Source: CAWBCR01 sp963787375 (GTDB lineage: Bacteria > Chloroflexota > Anaerolineae > Aggregatilineales > UBA3940). Taken from it: 64,000 nt of DNA. The DNA is taken from positions 1 through 64,000 of the forward strand of contig CAWBCR010000029.1 of the NCBI GenBank assembly GCA_963787375.1, given 5' to 3'. The position numbers were made by a program, and so were the translations under genes. This document shows, piece after piece, positions 26,437 to 37,968 of the stretch. Under the pieces are notes generated by a model. It was not told the DNA's origin. It made no database searches and worked only from the letters and a program-made list of their open reading frames with translations. The stretch's first letter is position 1. Each line of letters starts with the position of its first letter.

Positions 26437-27830
26437 CTAGCGGGCAGCCGCGCCGGTCAGCAGGCCGGACGGGTCTTCGTCTTCCGGCTGGTCTTCGTCG
26501 ACCACACCGGCGCGCGCGGTTCTGGTCAGCAGCCAGATGTCGATACCGGCCAGCCCGCCGATGACCAGCGTGTAGGCGATCAGCGAGAACAGCACGCTGC
26601 CGAACGGCACGTTGGGCGAGACTGCGTCCTCGACTTTCATCAGGCTGAAGACGATCCACGGCTGGCGGCCCAGCTCGGTGAACAGCCAGCCGGTGGTGTT
26701 GGCGAGGTAGGGCAGGAACAGCGCCAGCGGGATCCATTTCAGCAGCCACAGCCGCTGCTCGAACTTGCCCTGCGCCACGAACAGCACCTCCAGCGCGGCG
26801 ATGAGCAGCATCAGGAAGCCCAGCCCCACCATGATGCGGAACGTCCAGTAGCTCAGCGCGACGGGCGGCACGTAGTTGCCGGGGCCAAACTCGACGCTGT
26901 ATTCCTGCTGAAGCTCGTTGATGCCGGTCACCGCGCCGGTGGGGCGGTTGTAGGCCAGCAGGCTCAGCAGGCCGGGGATACGGATTGCGAACACGTCGCG
27001 GCGCTGCGGCTCGTTGCCGATGGTGATCAGCGACATCGAGGCCGGGTCCTGCGTATCCCACAGCGCCTCGGCGGCGGCCATCTTCATGGGCTGCACCTGC
27101 ACCATGTGCTGCGCCTGCTGGTGGCCGATGATGATCACGGCGATGGTCGCCAGCACGGCGGAGATCGCACCGACCTGGAACGAGCGGTGGAAGACCTGCT
27201 CCTGTCGTTCTTGCGCAGCAGGTGCCAGGCGCTGATGCCCAGGATGAAGAAGCTGCCGGTCGCCAGGCCGGAGGCGAACACGTGCGGGAACTGCACCCAC
27301 ACGTGCGGGTTACCGACCAGTGCCCAGAAGTCGAACAGCTCGGCGCGGCCATTGTTGAGCACGTAACCGACCGGCTGCTGCATGAACGAGTTGGCGATCA
27401 GAATCCACAGCGCCGACAGGTTCGAGCCGATGGCCACCAGCCAGATCGCCGCCAGGTGCATGCGCTTGGGCAGCTTCTCCCAGCCGAAGATCCACACGCC
27501 CAGGAACGTCGACTCGACGAAGAAGGCCAGCAGCGCCTCGATGGCCAGCGGCACGCCGAAGATATCGCCCATGAAGCGCGAATACTCCGACCAGTTCATG
27601 CCGAACTGGAACTCCTGCACGATGCCGGTGACGACACCGACGGCGAAGTTGATCAGGAACAGCTTGCCCCAGAACTTCGTCATGCGGCGATACGTCTCGC
27701 TGCCGGTGCGCACGTAGGCGGTCTCCATCACGGCGACCAGCAGCGACAACCCCAGCGTCAGTGGGACGAAGAAGAAGTGATAGACGGTCGTCACCATGAA
27801 CTGGAGCCGCGCCAGCAGAACTGTGCTCAT
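26437..27830 (-). CDS. cydA: Cytochrome bd oxidase subunit I, one frameshift
   Basis: Haem-carrying subunit that oxidises quinol and reduces oxygen at low oxygen tension. MSTVLLARLQFMVTTVYHFF places haem ligand His18; QFPHVFASGLATGSFFILG carries the second His; FVESTFLGVWIFGW contains the conserved Glu cluster. One indel near 27200 separates LLRKNDR from QVFHRSFQVGA. The loop between membrane helices after LLAYNRPTGAVTGINELQQE is short, the short-Q-loop class. About 465 residues. First structural gene of cydABDC, 172 bp below the Rrf2 gene. Confidence 0.9.
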
Positions 27831-28002
27831 AACGAACCCTCCTGCGCGGGGGGCCCGGCAGGTGCGGTGCGCGCCGCCGAGTGGTTGAGCGGCGCAGCCT
27901 GCCGTCCCGATGAAGAGTAATCCACTCAGATAACTCAGTTTTGCCGATCAGCAGGGCAGCCCGCCGGAGCGGGCTGCGTGTGTCGCCGGGGGTGCGCCCG
28001 GC

Positions 28003-28479
28003 CTATCGGAACTGGGTCAGCGCGTAGGGAATCCCCACGCCGTCGTCGTGACGCGGCTGGGCGCGCAGCGCCAGCGCCTCGGCGGCCAGCCCGTCGAGCG
28101 TGGCGGCGCGCAGCTCGCGGATCAGCAGCGCCTGCGTCCGGCCCCAGAAGGTATGGGCCGGGCACAACGTATCACGCGGGCACTCGTGCGGGCGCAGCAT
28201 GCAGGCGTTCAGGCACACCGGCCCGTCGACCGCCTCCAGCACGTCGAGCAGCGAGACCTGCGCGGCGGGCCGCGCCAGCCGCAGGCCGCCGGAGGGGCCT
28301 TTGTAGGTGCTGACCAGCCCGGCCCGCGCCAGGCTGCCGGTGATCTTGTGCAGGAACGAGATCGGGACGCCCGTGCGCGCGGCCAGGTCGCCGGCGGACA
28401 GCAGCCGGTCGTCCAGTTGGGCGGCCAGCTCGATCATGATGCGCACGCCGTAATCCGCGCCGCGCGAAATCTGGAGCAT
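28003..28479 (-). CDS. Rrf2-family iron-sulfur regulator, probable cyd regulator
   Basis: 158 residues. N-terminal winged helix MLQISRGADYGVRIMIELAA with recognition helix region VPISFLHKITGSLARAGLV and wing GPSGGLRLARP. A cluster loop follows with Cys89, Cys93, Cys100 and Cys106 (CLNACMLRPHECPRDTLC), one Cys more than the three-Cys IscR/NsrR pattern. Rrf2 proteins of this kind sense nitric oxide, oxygen or Fe-S status. It lies directly upstream of cydABDC on the same strand, suggesting control of the oxidase, whose bd type resists nitric oxide. Target is inferred from position. Confidence 0.85.
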   Translation of the reverse strand: MLQISRGADYGVRIMIELAAQLDDRLLSAGDLAARTGVPISFLHKITGSLARAGLVSTYKGPSGGLRLARPAAQVSLLDVLEAVDGPVCLNACMLRPHECPRDTLCPAHTFWGRTQALLIRELRAATLDGLAAEALALRAQPRHDDGVGIPYALTQFR

Positions 28480-28513
28480 GGCAGAGCTTCCCTTTGTGGA
28501 GTGATTTAGTCAA

Positions 28514-28788
28514 CTACTCAGCAGGATACACTGCGTTCGCCACGCGCCGAAGTGACAGATGTCACGCCGGGCTTGTGAGGGATGTCACAAGCAGCGCATG
28601 AGGCTTTTAGCCTCATGCTACAGTCGATGCGCTGGCTGAAGCCAGCCCCCGCGCTCTGTATGTTTTGTGCGGCCTTCGCGGTGAATTCTTCCGCCGCCTT
28701 TTTGTCACAAATTGATGCTTTACTTTTTCTATTCACTCATCATAGACTGTTAGCATAGTTTTTCATCGCGCCTGCTCAGGAGGACTTT
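28514..28788. other. Divergent intergenic region with REP-like hairpins
   Basis: Separates the Rrf2 gene (-) from the dolichol-kinase-like gene (+). Holds GCATGAGGCTTTTAGCCTCA (28597-28616), a perfect-arm hairpin, and GCTGGCTGAAGCCAGC (28631-28646), related in design to the REP elements. AT-rich from 28680 on, where promoters of the + strand gene should lie. No ORF supported. Confidence 0.6.
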
Positions 28789-29499
28789 GTGTCGCAGGGA
28801 GATATCGTCGGCCTGATCCTGTCCTACCTCTACGCTTTCGGGCTGCTTTTCATCGTCGAGGCGATTGGGCGGCAGCTCAAATGGCCGCAGCACGTCACCC
28901 GCAAGATCGTGCACATCGGCGCGGGGATGTGGATCTGGGGCATCCTATACTTCTTCGACCACTGGTACTGGGGCATCATCCCGTTCGGCACCTTTATCCT
29001 GCTGAATTACGTGTTCTACCGGCAGCAGGCGTTCAAGCAGATGGACACCGAGGAGTCATCGCCGGGGACGGTGTACTTCGCCTTCTCGATCACGGTGCTG
29101 TTTGCGCTGCTGTGGCGCACCGAGCCGGGCCAGATCGACCGCGCGCCGATTGCGGCGGCGGCGGTCATGGTGATGACGTGGGGCGACGCGATGGCCAGCC
29201 TGCTGGGCAAGCGCTTTGGCAAGACCACCTACACCGCGTTCGGGCACACGCGCTCGTGGGAGGGGACGGCGGCGATGGTCGTGTTTGGCTACGTGCCGGC
29301 CTTCCTGACGCTGTGGCTGCTGCCCGGCTCGGCGCTGAGCCCGGAGAGCCGCTATCTGGGCGCGGCGTCGGCGGCGATCATGGCGCTGTTCGCGACGCTG
29401 GTCGCGGCGCTGTGTGAAGGCGTGTCGCCGTTCGGACTGGATAATCTCAGCGTGCCGCTGTTCAGCGGGCTGGCGCTGTACCTGCTGTACCTGCTGTGA
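28789..29499 (+). CDS. Dolichol kinase/phytol kinase-like membrane protein
   Basis: 236 residues, about seven membrane segments, in the polyprenol/phytol kinase and CDP-diglyceride synthetase-like family. TRKIVHIGAGMWIW near residue 36 and TWGDAMASLLGKRFGKTTYT (about 130-150) followed by RSWEGTAAM are the family signatures; the D-A-x-A-x-x-x-G and R-x-x-E-G motifs are the nucleotide and phosphate region. GTG 28789 is chosen because AGGAGG stands five bases before it. Likely phosphorylates a lipid alcohol, for example phytol or a polyprenol. Lies alone with the phosphatase gene 50 bp downstream. Confidence 0.85.
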   Translation: MSQGDIVGLILSYLYAFGLLFIVEAIGRQLKWPQHVTRKIVHIGAGMWIWGILYFFDHWYWGIIPFGTFILLNYVFYRQQAFKQMDTEESSPGTVYFAFSITVLFALLWRTEPGQIDRAPIAAAAVMVMTWGDAMASLLGKRFGKTTYTAFGHTRSWEGTAAMVVFGYVPAFLTLWLLPGSALSPESRYLGAASAAIMALFATLVAALCEGVSPFGLDNLSVPLFSGLALYLLYLL

Positions 29500-29550
29500 C
29501 CGCCATCCGGCGCGTCGGCGCGCCGTGACGAGTGTGTGTTGGGGGAAGGC

Positions 29551-30063
29551 ATGAACGTACTGCGTGAAATCCAACTGCCCGAAGAGGTGACCGGCCGCCT
29601 GCTGCGCGCGCCCATGCCCGGCACTTCCGAATGGCCGCTGGCCAAGGCCTTCGAGGAGGTCGAACAGGAGCGGATTGACCTGGTGGTCAACCTGGCCCCG
29701 CCGCGTGAGGTCAGGCGCTTTGCGCCACGCTACGCCCGCGCGCTCGACGACGAAGACGTGCCGTTCGAGGTGTGGGACCTGCCCGTGCCCGACGCCGGCA
29801 CGCCGGAAGACGATGACGACTTCCTGGAGATGGCCCGCGACATCGCCATCGAGCTGCGCGACGGAACCAACGTCATGATCCACTGCAACGCGGGCATCGG
29901 GCGGACGGGCACGATGGCGACCTGCGTGCTGATGGCGCTCGGCGTGGCACCCGAGGTGGCCCGCGCCGCTGTCAGCGAGGCCGGGGCCGGCCCGGAGACC
30001 TACGGGCAGGAGCGGCTGGTCGACTGGGCAGCGCGCATCCTCCAGCAGGACGAGGGGATTTAG
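29551..30063 (+). CDS. Dual-specificity/tyrosine phosphatase-like protein
   Basis: 170 residues. Cys-based phosphatase loop HCNAGIGRTG at residues 111-120, with nucleophile Cys112 and Arg118; general acid candidate Asp in WDLPVPDAGTP, upstream by about 35 residues as usual. ATG 29551 has GGGGAAGG just before it; an upstream in-frame GTG at 29536 is less likely. Could act on phosphoproteins (Ser/Thr kinase at 34968) or phospholipids of the neighbouring lipid kinase. The substrate is not readable from sequence. Confidence 0.85.
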   Translation: MNVLREIQLPEEVTGRLLRAPMPGTSEWPLAKAFEEVEQERIDLVVNLAPPREVRRFAPRYARALDDEDVPFEVWDLPVPDAGTPEDDDDFLEMARDIAIELRDGTNVMIHCNAGIGRTGTMATCVLMALGVAPEVARAAVSEAGAGPETYGQERLVDWAARILQQDEGI

Positions 30064-30191
30064 ACACGGGTCCGATCTGTTACAATCTATGCATGGCTGA
30101 CATGCAGACCCACGCCACGGAGCGACGCGCATCGGCGCGGGCTCCGTGGTTTGCTGATCGCCGCCCACATTTTTGATTCAGGAAAGGAAGC

Positions 30192-32000
<1,809 letters not shown>

Positions 32001-32028
32001 GGGCAGCGCAAAAGAAGAGAAAGAGGGA

Positions 32029-32112
32029 AGAATTCACCGCGAAGGCGCAAAGGGCGCAAAGGGAAAACAGGGAAAAGACTAACCGCAGAGAACGCGGAGG
32101 GCGCAGAGAAAG
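32029..32112. repeat. Type D repeat pair
   Basis: AATTCACCGCGAAGGCGCAA then AACCGCAGAGAACGCGGAGG GCGCAGAG: two tandem degenerate units of the same A-C-C-G-C-A-G-A-G-plus-G-C-G-C-A-A-A-G pattern also seen at 41947-42060 and 21611. Noncoding, purine-rich on this strand. Confidence 0.65.
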
Positions 32113-32154
32113 AAACTGAGCAGGGGCGGCGCGAGGCGTCGCCCCTGTTGATTC

Positions 32155-33288
32155 TTATATCAGGCTCTCGCCCATGATAAATATGTGCGAGTAGATCTCG
32201 GCGACCATCACCACCAGCGTGAGGATCGCCAGCCCGGCGACCAGCATCACCTTGCGGCGCTCCTGCCGCGTCAGTGTGAGCACGCCGTTCCCGGCGTTGA
32301 TGTCCCGCTGCCGCCGCCGGAATCCGTACCAGATGACGAACAGGTTGGCCAGCGCCCCCACCAGCGCAACAGCCTGAAGCGGCAACCGGATGGCCGGCTT
32401 ATCGAGCGTTGCCAGGAAGGGGGCCAGCGAGCCCATCAGCGCGCCCGCGCCGACCGCGATGGACAACGGGCCGAGGATGGCGGTCGCCGCGCACGGCGCG
32501 CCCAGGATGGCGAACAGCGTCGCGCCCAGGCTGACCACCCGTGGCGTCTCGCCGTCTTCGTAAGCGTCGGTCACCTCGACCGATCGCGTCGCCACGCTGT
32601 GCGAGCCGATGCGATGGGTCGGCACCGGGTCTTTGAAGCCCTTGATCTCCAGGCGCTCGGCTGGGATGCCGGGGAAGTCGGTGGCAATCTCCTGGTAGAC
32701 CTGCGCGTCGACCAGGATTTCGCCGGGCTGCGCCTGCGCTTCGAGCCGCGAGGCCAGGTTGACCACGTCGCCGATGGCGGTGTAGTCCTTGCGATCCGCC
32801 GAGCCGACGCGCCCGACGCGCGCGTAGCCGGTCGCGATACCGATCCGCACCTTGAGGTCCAGCCCAAGCTGCTCGCGCAGCGGCACAAGGCCGTGCTGGA
32901 TGTCGAGCGCGGCGGCGACGGCCTTGCGGGCGTGGCTCTCGCTGTGGATCGGCGCGTTGAAGATCGCCATCACCGCGTCGCCGATGTACTTGTCGATGTA
33001 GGCGTCGTGCCGCACCAGCACCTGGTTCGCCATCTGGAAATAGGCGTCGAGGACCTGGTAGGTGCGTTCGGGGCCCAGCTCGTTAGTCATCTTCGTGAAC
33101 GAGGTCAGGTCGGCGAAGAAGACGGTCAGCTCGATGATCTCGGCTTCCTGCAGGTGGGTGTCGCAGCGGTTGCAAACGTTGGGATTCCTGACGCTGCGCG
33201 TGATGCCCATGACACGGAACACCGGGCTGATCGGCCCGGACAGGGCCGTGTCACACACCAGGCAGCGGGGTGAGAGATGCGATTCCAT
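32155..33288 (-). CDS. Membrane-bound class III adenylate/guanylate cyclase
   Basis: 377 residues from ATG 33288 (longer upstream starts lack support). N-terminus has two CxxC pairs, CLVCDT and CNRCDT, a likely zinc knuckle. Cyclase domain about 50-215: ELTVFFADLTSFTKM with the two metal Asp positions, DKYIGDAVMAIFNAP, ARVGRVGSADRKDYTAIGDV with VNLASRLE. The substrate-specifying Lys and Asp positions read as adenylate-cyclase-like but I cannot fix nucleotide choice. The C-terminus has four hydrophobic segments (about 235-375). Inverted arrangement, catalytic domain first and membrane part last, is less common. Neighbours suggest signalling. Confidence 0.88.
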   Translation of the reverse strand: MESHLSPRCLVCDTALSGPISPVFRVMGITRSVRNPNVCNRCDTHLQEAEIIELTVFFADLTSFTKMTNELGPERTYQVLDAYFQMANQVLVRHDAYIDKYIGDAVMAIFNAPIHSESHARKAVAAALDIQHGLVPLREQLGLDLKVRIGIATGYARVGRVGSADRKDYTAIGDVVNLASRLEAQAQPGEILVDAQVYQEIATDFPGIPAERLEIKGFKDPVPTHRIGSHSVATRSVEVTDAYEDGETPRVVSLGATLFAILGAPCAATAILGPLSIAVGAGALMGSLAPFLATLDKPAIRLPLQAVALVGALANLFVIWYGFRRRQRDINAGNGVLTLTRQERRKVMLVAGLAILTLVVMVAEIYSHIFIMGESLI

Positions 33289-33403
33289 GGATTGCTCCCT
33301 GTAGTCATTGCCGACGCAGCAGGCTTCTCTGATTATATACAAGATTCGGCGGAATTGCCGGGGAGGATGGTCAGCGGCACACGCAAAAAAGGGCGCAGCA
33401 CCC

Positions 33404-34712
33404 CTATGGGCTGTAGGAGAGAGCGCAGCGGAAGCCGAAGTAGTTGAACCTGAGGTCAGGACCGCTCCCGTCCCGAAGGGCAGCGCGCAGGTAGTAGGAA
33501 CCGAGGCTGACCCATGAGCCGCCCCGCAGCACGCGGTAATCACTATACTCTCCAGCGGCTGGCCCCTGCGGGTTCACCTGTCGCCCGCTCGAATAGCTCC
33601 CATACCAATCACTCACCCATTCCCACACATTGCCACTGAGGTCCAGCGCCCCCACCCACGAGGCTCCGCCTGGCTTGCTTCCCACTTCGGCTGCCTGATC
33701 GGCGTTCCACACTGCAAGGTCGCTATTCCATTCGTTTCCCCAGGGATAGACCAGCCCATCCGGGCCACGAGCCGCGTACTCCCACTCGGCCTCTGTGGGT
33801 AACCGGGCACCTCGTGACGCACAGTACGACTTCACCTCAATCCAGTTGATACAAACGCGCGGCTGATTGTCGTCGGATGAATACTGTGCGCATTCTGGCG
33901 ACGCCCCGCCCGTCTGCACATTGGTCACCTCGTACATGTCAATCCAGAAGGGCGTATCAAAGCACACTTCGTGGACCGGCTGCTCATTACCGTCGCCATC
34001 GGTGCTGCCCATCTGGAAGCAGCCCGCCGGGACAAGCGCCATCTGTACACCGTTGATGTTCTGGGTGTAGGTTGCCCAGTCGGCGTTGCGGGCCACGCCT
34101 GCGGCGGCCAGCGCACGCACGCCTGTGGGGAGAGTGGGTAACTGTGTAGGGGCAGGCAACTGGGTGGGGGCGGCAGGCACCTGTGTAGAGAGGGCGCTCG
34201 CCTGCCCAAGTTTCAGCGCGGGCGACGTATAGCTATCAAACAGGCGAGACAGCCCGCCGGATCCCAGCGCGAATAACAGCGCAACAAGGATGATCTGCCA
34301 GGGTATGGCGGCTGCCTGACGGCGAGAGGCCCTTGCCCGCCCCTCGGCGGCCTGTCTGCGTGCGCGCTCCGCCCACGCGTCTCTATCAGCCTGCTCGCGC
34401 TGCCTCTGGCCGTCGCTGGCCTGAACTCGCTGCTTCCTGCGCCCGTCGCCACGCGTCGTCAGGCTGCGCTGTGTGGCGATACGAGTAACCGGATGAGCGG
34501 CTGAGGTTATACCTCGCGCGCTTGACCTCGTCGCTGAGCACATCATAAGCGGCGTTGATTTCCTTAGTTTTCTCCTCCGCCCGCCTGCGCATCTCAGGGT
34601 TGTCGACCCACCTGTCAGGATGAAAGAATTGTATCAGCTCGTGATGGGCATCCCTGATCTGCTGGGGGGTTGCATCCGGTGGCACGCGGAGGATTAAGTA
34701 GTAGTCTTTCAT
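33404..34712 (-). CDS. J-domain, membrane anchor, FGE-sulfatase-like fusion, one frameshift
   Basis: Starts MKDYYLILRVPPDATPQQIR with HPD (FFHPDRW) of a J domain (residues 1-65). A charged helical stretch (REQADRDAWAERARRQ) leads to a membrane helix (WQIILVALLFALG) and Thr/Pro linker, then a formylglycine-generating-enzyme-type domain: MALVPAGCFQMGSTDGDGNE, WIDMYEVTN, RLPTEAEWEYAARGPDGLVY, DLSGNVWEWVSDWY, RVLRGGSWVS and FGFRCALSYSP. One frameshift lies between 34390 and 34450 in the linker. Catalytic Cys of true FGE are not obvious, so it is likely a binding or lectin-like sensor. Upstream relative: kinase fusion at 34968. Confidence 0.78.
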
Positions 34713-34967
34713 GCGCCCGTGGTTCCGTGAGTTGGCGTGTGGTAGGCTCTGCGCCAACCCCGTCTGCTGTGGGATAGCCCGGTCCTACACTTTACCTGAG
34801 CTTTTTACGAGCCCGTTACCGGCTATTATACCCCCGCGCCGCTCGCCCGCCGAAGGGGGTCCGTATCATCGCGCAGCGCCGCCCCCCGCCCGTGTAGGAA
34901 GCTCGATCAATGCAAAAGGGGCACAGCCAAGCTGCGCCCCCGAAATGCGGAATCAGAGCCGGCGGCC

Positions 34968-36915
34968 CTACTGGCTGTACGAGAGGGCGCAGCGAAAGCC
35001 GTAGTCGTCGCGCCCGCCTCCAGCATAGAGATAAATCCCGAAGCGACGGGCCGCGCGGGCCCCGCTTGCGTCGAAGTTCCACGCCCCACCGCGCAGCACG
35101 CGGGACATCCCGGTCTCGGGGCCTATTGGGTTGACCACCTTCTCTGACGTGTAGGGGCTGTACCAGTCTGCCACCAATTCCCAGAGATTGCCGCTCAGAT
35201 CATAGGCCCCAATCCAGGACATCCCGCCCGGCTTGCTGCCGACTGCCCAGGTTCGATTGTCTGAGTTGCCTGAGTAGACCAAGTTATCCGCAACAAAGTC
35301 ATTGCCCCAGGGGTACGCCAGCCCATCCGGCCCGCGCGCCACATATTCCCACTCGGCCTCTGTCGGCAAGCGCGCCCCCCGCGCCTCGCAGCGAGCGGCG
35401 GTCTCGGCCAGGCCCACGCAGTTGCGCGGCTGGTTGGGCTCAGATGAGAACTCAGGGCAGCCAACCGAACCAAACTGCTGGTTGGTGACCTCGGCCACGT
35501 CGATCCAGAATGGCCTGTCGAAGCACACTTGATGCACCGGCTGCTCGTTGTCTTCCCCATCGCTGCTTCCCATCTGGAAGCAGCCCGCCGGAACAAGGGC
35601 CATCTCAACCCCGCTTATCATCTCGCTGTAGGCTATCCAGTCAGCATTGCTCGTGACGCCGGCCTCGGCAAGCTGACGGGCGCGGTCGCCTGTTCGCATC
35701 TCCGGGGTGGGACTGGTTGGAGCAGCGGTTGCCGGCCCCGCAGCCACCTGGGTAGCAGGCCCCCCGGACTTCAGCAGGCCGCCAAGAACCCCTGTCGCCG
35801 CCAGGACGGCGACCCCCAGCAGCACGACCACGACTGCTATCGCACCCCACGCCCAGCCGGGCATTCTCGCCTTCGCGGCGGCCTGGGTGGGCTGCGGCGC
35901 AACGGTCGGCGGCGGCGGGGGGGCCGGGGAGGGCATCTGGATACCCTCGTCAATTTGCGTCACGTCCGGTTGAGCGTTCAGCGGCCCGGTATCCGCCTCG
36001 GAGGAGACAGCCGTCACCGCCGCTTCCGGCGGCGCTTCGTGCAGAGAACCACCGGGCATGGTCGTCCACGAGTTCAGGCTCCGCATCGCGCGCCTCGCCG
36101 ACCTGACGGCCCTGCGCCACGCGCGTGAAGTCGGCGGCCAGCGCGCTCGAACTCTGGTAGCGGTCAGCGGGGTGCTTGGCCATCGCCCGCGCCAGCACGG
36201 CCTGCACATCAGCCGACATGTCGGGGCGGGTCTCGCGGATGTCCGGCACCGGCTTGGTGACGTGCGCCAGCATCAGCCCCATCGGCGTCGGCGCTTTGTA
36301 AGGCAGGTCGCCGCTCAGCATCTCGTACAGCGTGACGCCCAGCGCGTACACGTCCACCAGCGCGGTCAGCTCCTCCGGGTTGGCCATCTCGGGGGCCATG
36401 TAGGCAGGAGTCCCGATGATGCCGCTGCCGGTCAACTGCATGGTAGACTCGGTCAGCTTCACGATGCCAAAGTCCGACAGGTACGCCTCGCCGTACTGGT
36501 CGAAGAGGATGTTGGCCGGCTTCACGTCCCGATGAATAATGCCGCGCTGGTACGCGGCATCCAGAGCGGCAGCCACCCGCGCCAGGATCGGCTGCGTTTC
36601 TTCCATCGACAGCGCGCCCTGCTGTTGGATGCGCTCGGCCAGCGAGCCACCCGGCATGTAGCGCATCACCAGGTACGGCTGCCCATCGTACTCGCCATAG
36701 TCGTGAACCGGCACGATGGCCGAGTGCTCGATCTGGGCGATCATCCTGGCTTCGCGCGCAAAGCGCTCGCGGAACATCGGATCGTGGAGGAATTCGCGGG
36801 GCAGGACCTTAATCGCCACGTCACGACCAAAGCGCGGGTCGTGGGCGCGATACACCATGGCCATGCCGCCCCTGCCAAGCTCGGCAACGATCTGGTAGCG
36901 GTCCAGTGTTGACAT
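34968..36915 (-). CDS. Ser/Thr kinase, membrane anchor, FGE-sulfatase-like fusion, one frameshift
   Basis: PknB-type kinase from ATG 36915: YQIVAELGRGGMAMVYRAHD, catalytic Lys in VAIKVLP, IIHRDVKPANILFDQYG, DFGIVKL and GTPAYMAPEM. Near 36060 one indel shifts frame; then a Pro-rich region (SPAPPPPPTVAPQP), a membrane helix (GAIAVVVVLLGVAVLAATGV) and an FGE-type domain with MALVPAGCFQMGSSDGEDNE, WIDVAEVTNQQFG, RLPTEAEWEYVARGPDGLAY, DLSGNLWELVADWY and FGFRCALSYSQ. The FGE halves of this and the preceding protein are about 50 percent alike, so one arose from the other with the cytoplasmic module swapped. Confidence 0.8.
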
Positions 36916-37077
36916 ATGGAACCCCTTGATATGCGATGCCCCCAAACCCTGTTTTGAATTATCATACAAGAACTCGGAAAAGGAAAACGGGGTTGGGCAT
37001 AAGCCTAACCCCGTTTGTGGTACGTTCTTCAACGCCAGCCCGACAACCTCGCTCGCTGCCGGGCCTGCGAATGGCTG

Positions 37078-37843
37078 TTAGCCGATCTCCCGCGCCAGGT
37101 ACTGCCGGGTGAGCGGCTGCTCCGGCTGTGCGAAGACCTGCGCCGCCGCGCCCTGCTCGATGACCTCGCCCAGCCACAGGAAGATGATGTGGTCGGCCAG
37201 GCGCTGTGCCTGGTCGAGGTCGTGGGTGACCATGACCACGGTGTAAGTGCGCTTCAGGTCGCGCAGCAGACCTTCGATGGCCCGCGCCGAGATGGGGTCG
37301 AGCGCCGAGGTCGAACTCGTCGCACAGCAGCACCTCTGGCCCGACAGCCAGCGCGCGCGCCAGGCACAATCGCTGCTGCTGGCCCAGCGACAGCCCCGTC
37401 GCGGGGGCGGCCAGCCGATCTTTGACCTCGTCCCACAGCCCCGCCGCCTTCAACTGCGCCGCGACCAGCGCGTCGAGATTGCCGTTGGCCAGCCCGTGGA
37501 TGCGCGGGCCGTAAGCCACGTTGTCGAAGATCGACATGGGCAGCGGGAACGGCTTCTGCGCCAGCAGCCCGATCCGCGTGCGGATCTCGGTCACGTCGAC
37601 GCCCGGCGCGTAGATGTCCTCGCCGTCGAGCAGGACCTCGCCTTCGACGCGCACGCCGTCGTTCAACTCCGACAGCCGGTTGAGGCTCTTGAGCAACGTC
37701 GTCTTGCCGCAGCCGGATGGCCCGACGATAGCGGTGATCTGTCGCCGGGCGATGTCGGCGCTGACGTCTTTCAGCGCGTGCTGCGTGCCGTACCATACGT
37801 TCAGCCCGCGTATCGAGAGGTGAGGTGTTGCCAGTGTGTGCAT
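37078..37843 (-). CDS. pstB: Phosphate ABC transporter ATPase PstB, one frameshift
   Basis: Starts MHTLATPHLSIRGLNVWYGT. Walker A GPSGCGKTTLLKSLNRL, Q-loop RIGLLAQKPFPLPMSIFDNV, signature LSLGQQQRLCLARALA and Walker B LLCDE. After LLCDE one extra base near 37315 breaks the frame; the corrected continuation reads TSALDPISARAIEGLLRDLK, TVVMVTHDLDQAQR and ends LAREIG at 37078. Energises phosphate import with PstSCA. No phoU follows. Confidence 0.9.
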
Positions 37844-37877
37844 CCGATGTCCCTGCAATCTACTCATTTACGTGTCG

Positions 37878-37955
37878 GAGATTCAGTCCACAGATTACAC
37901 AGATTTCACGGATTAGGATCAGGAAAATCTGTGGCATCGGTGTAATCTGTGGATA
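37878..37955. repeat. Type C palindromic repeat
   Basis: AGTCCACAGATTACACAGAT on the left pairs with CGGTGTAATCTGTGGA on the right around AATCAGGAAAATCTG. Lies between pstA and pstB, so it would be transcribed as a hairpin that could lower pstB expression. Confidence 0.75.
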
Positions 37956-37968
37956 GACCGTCTTCTCC

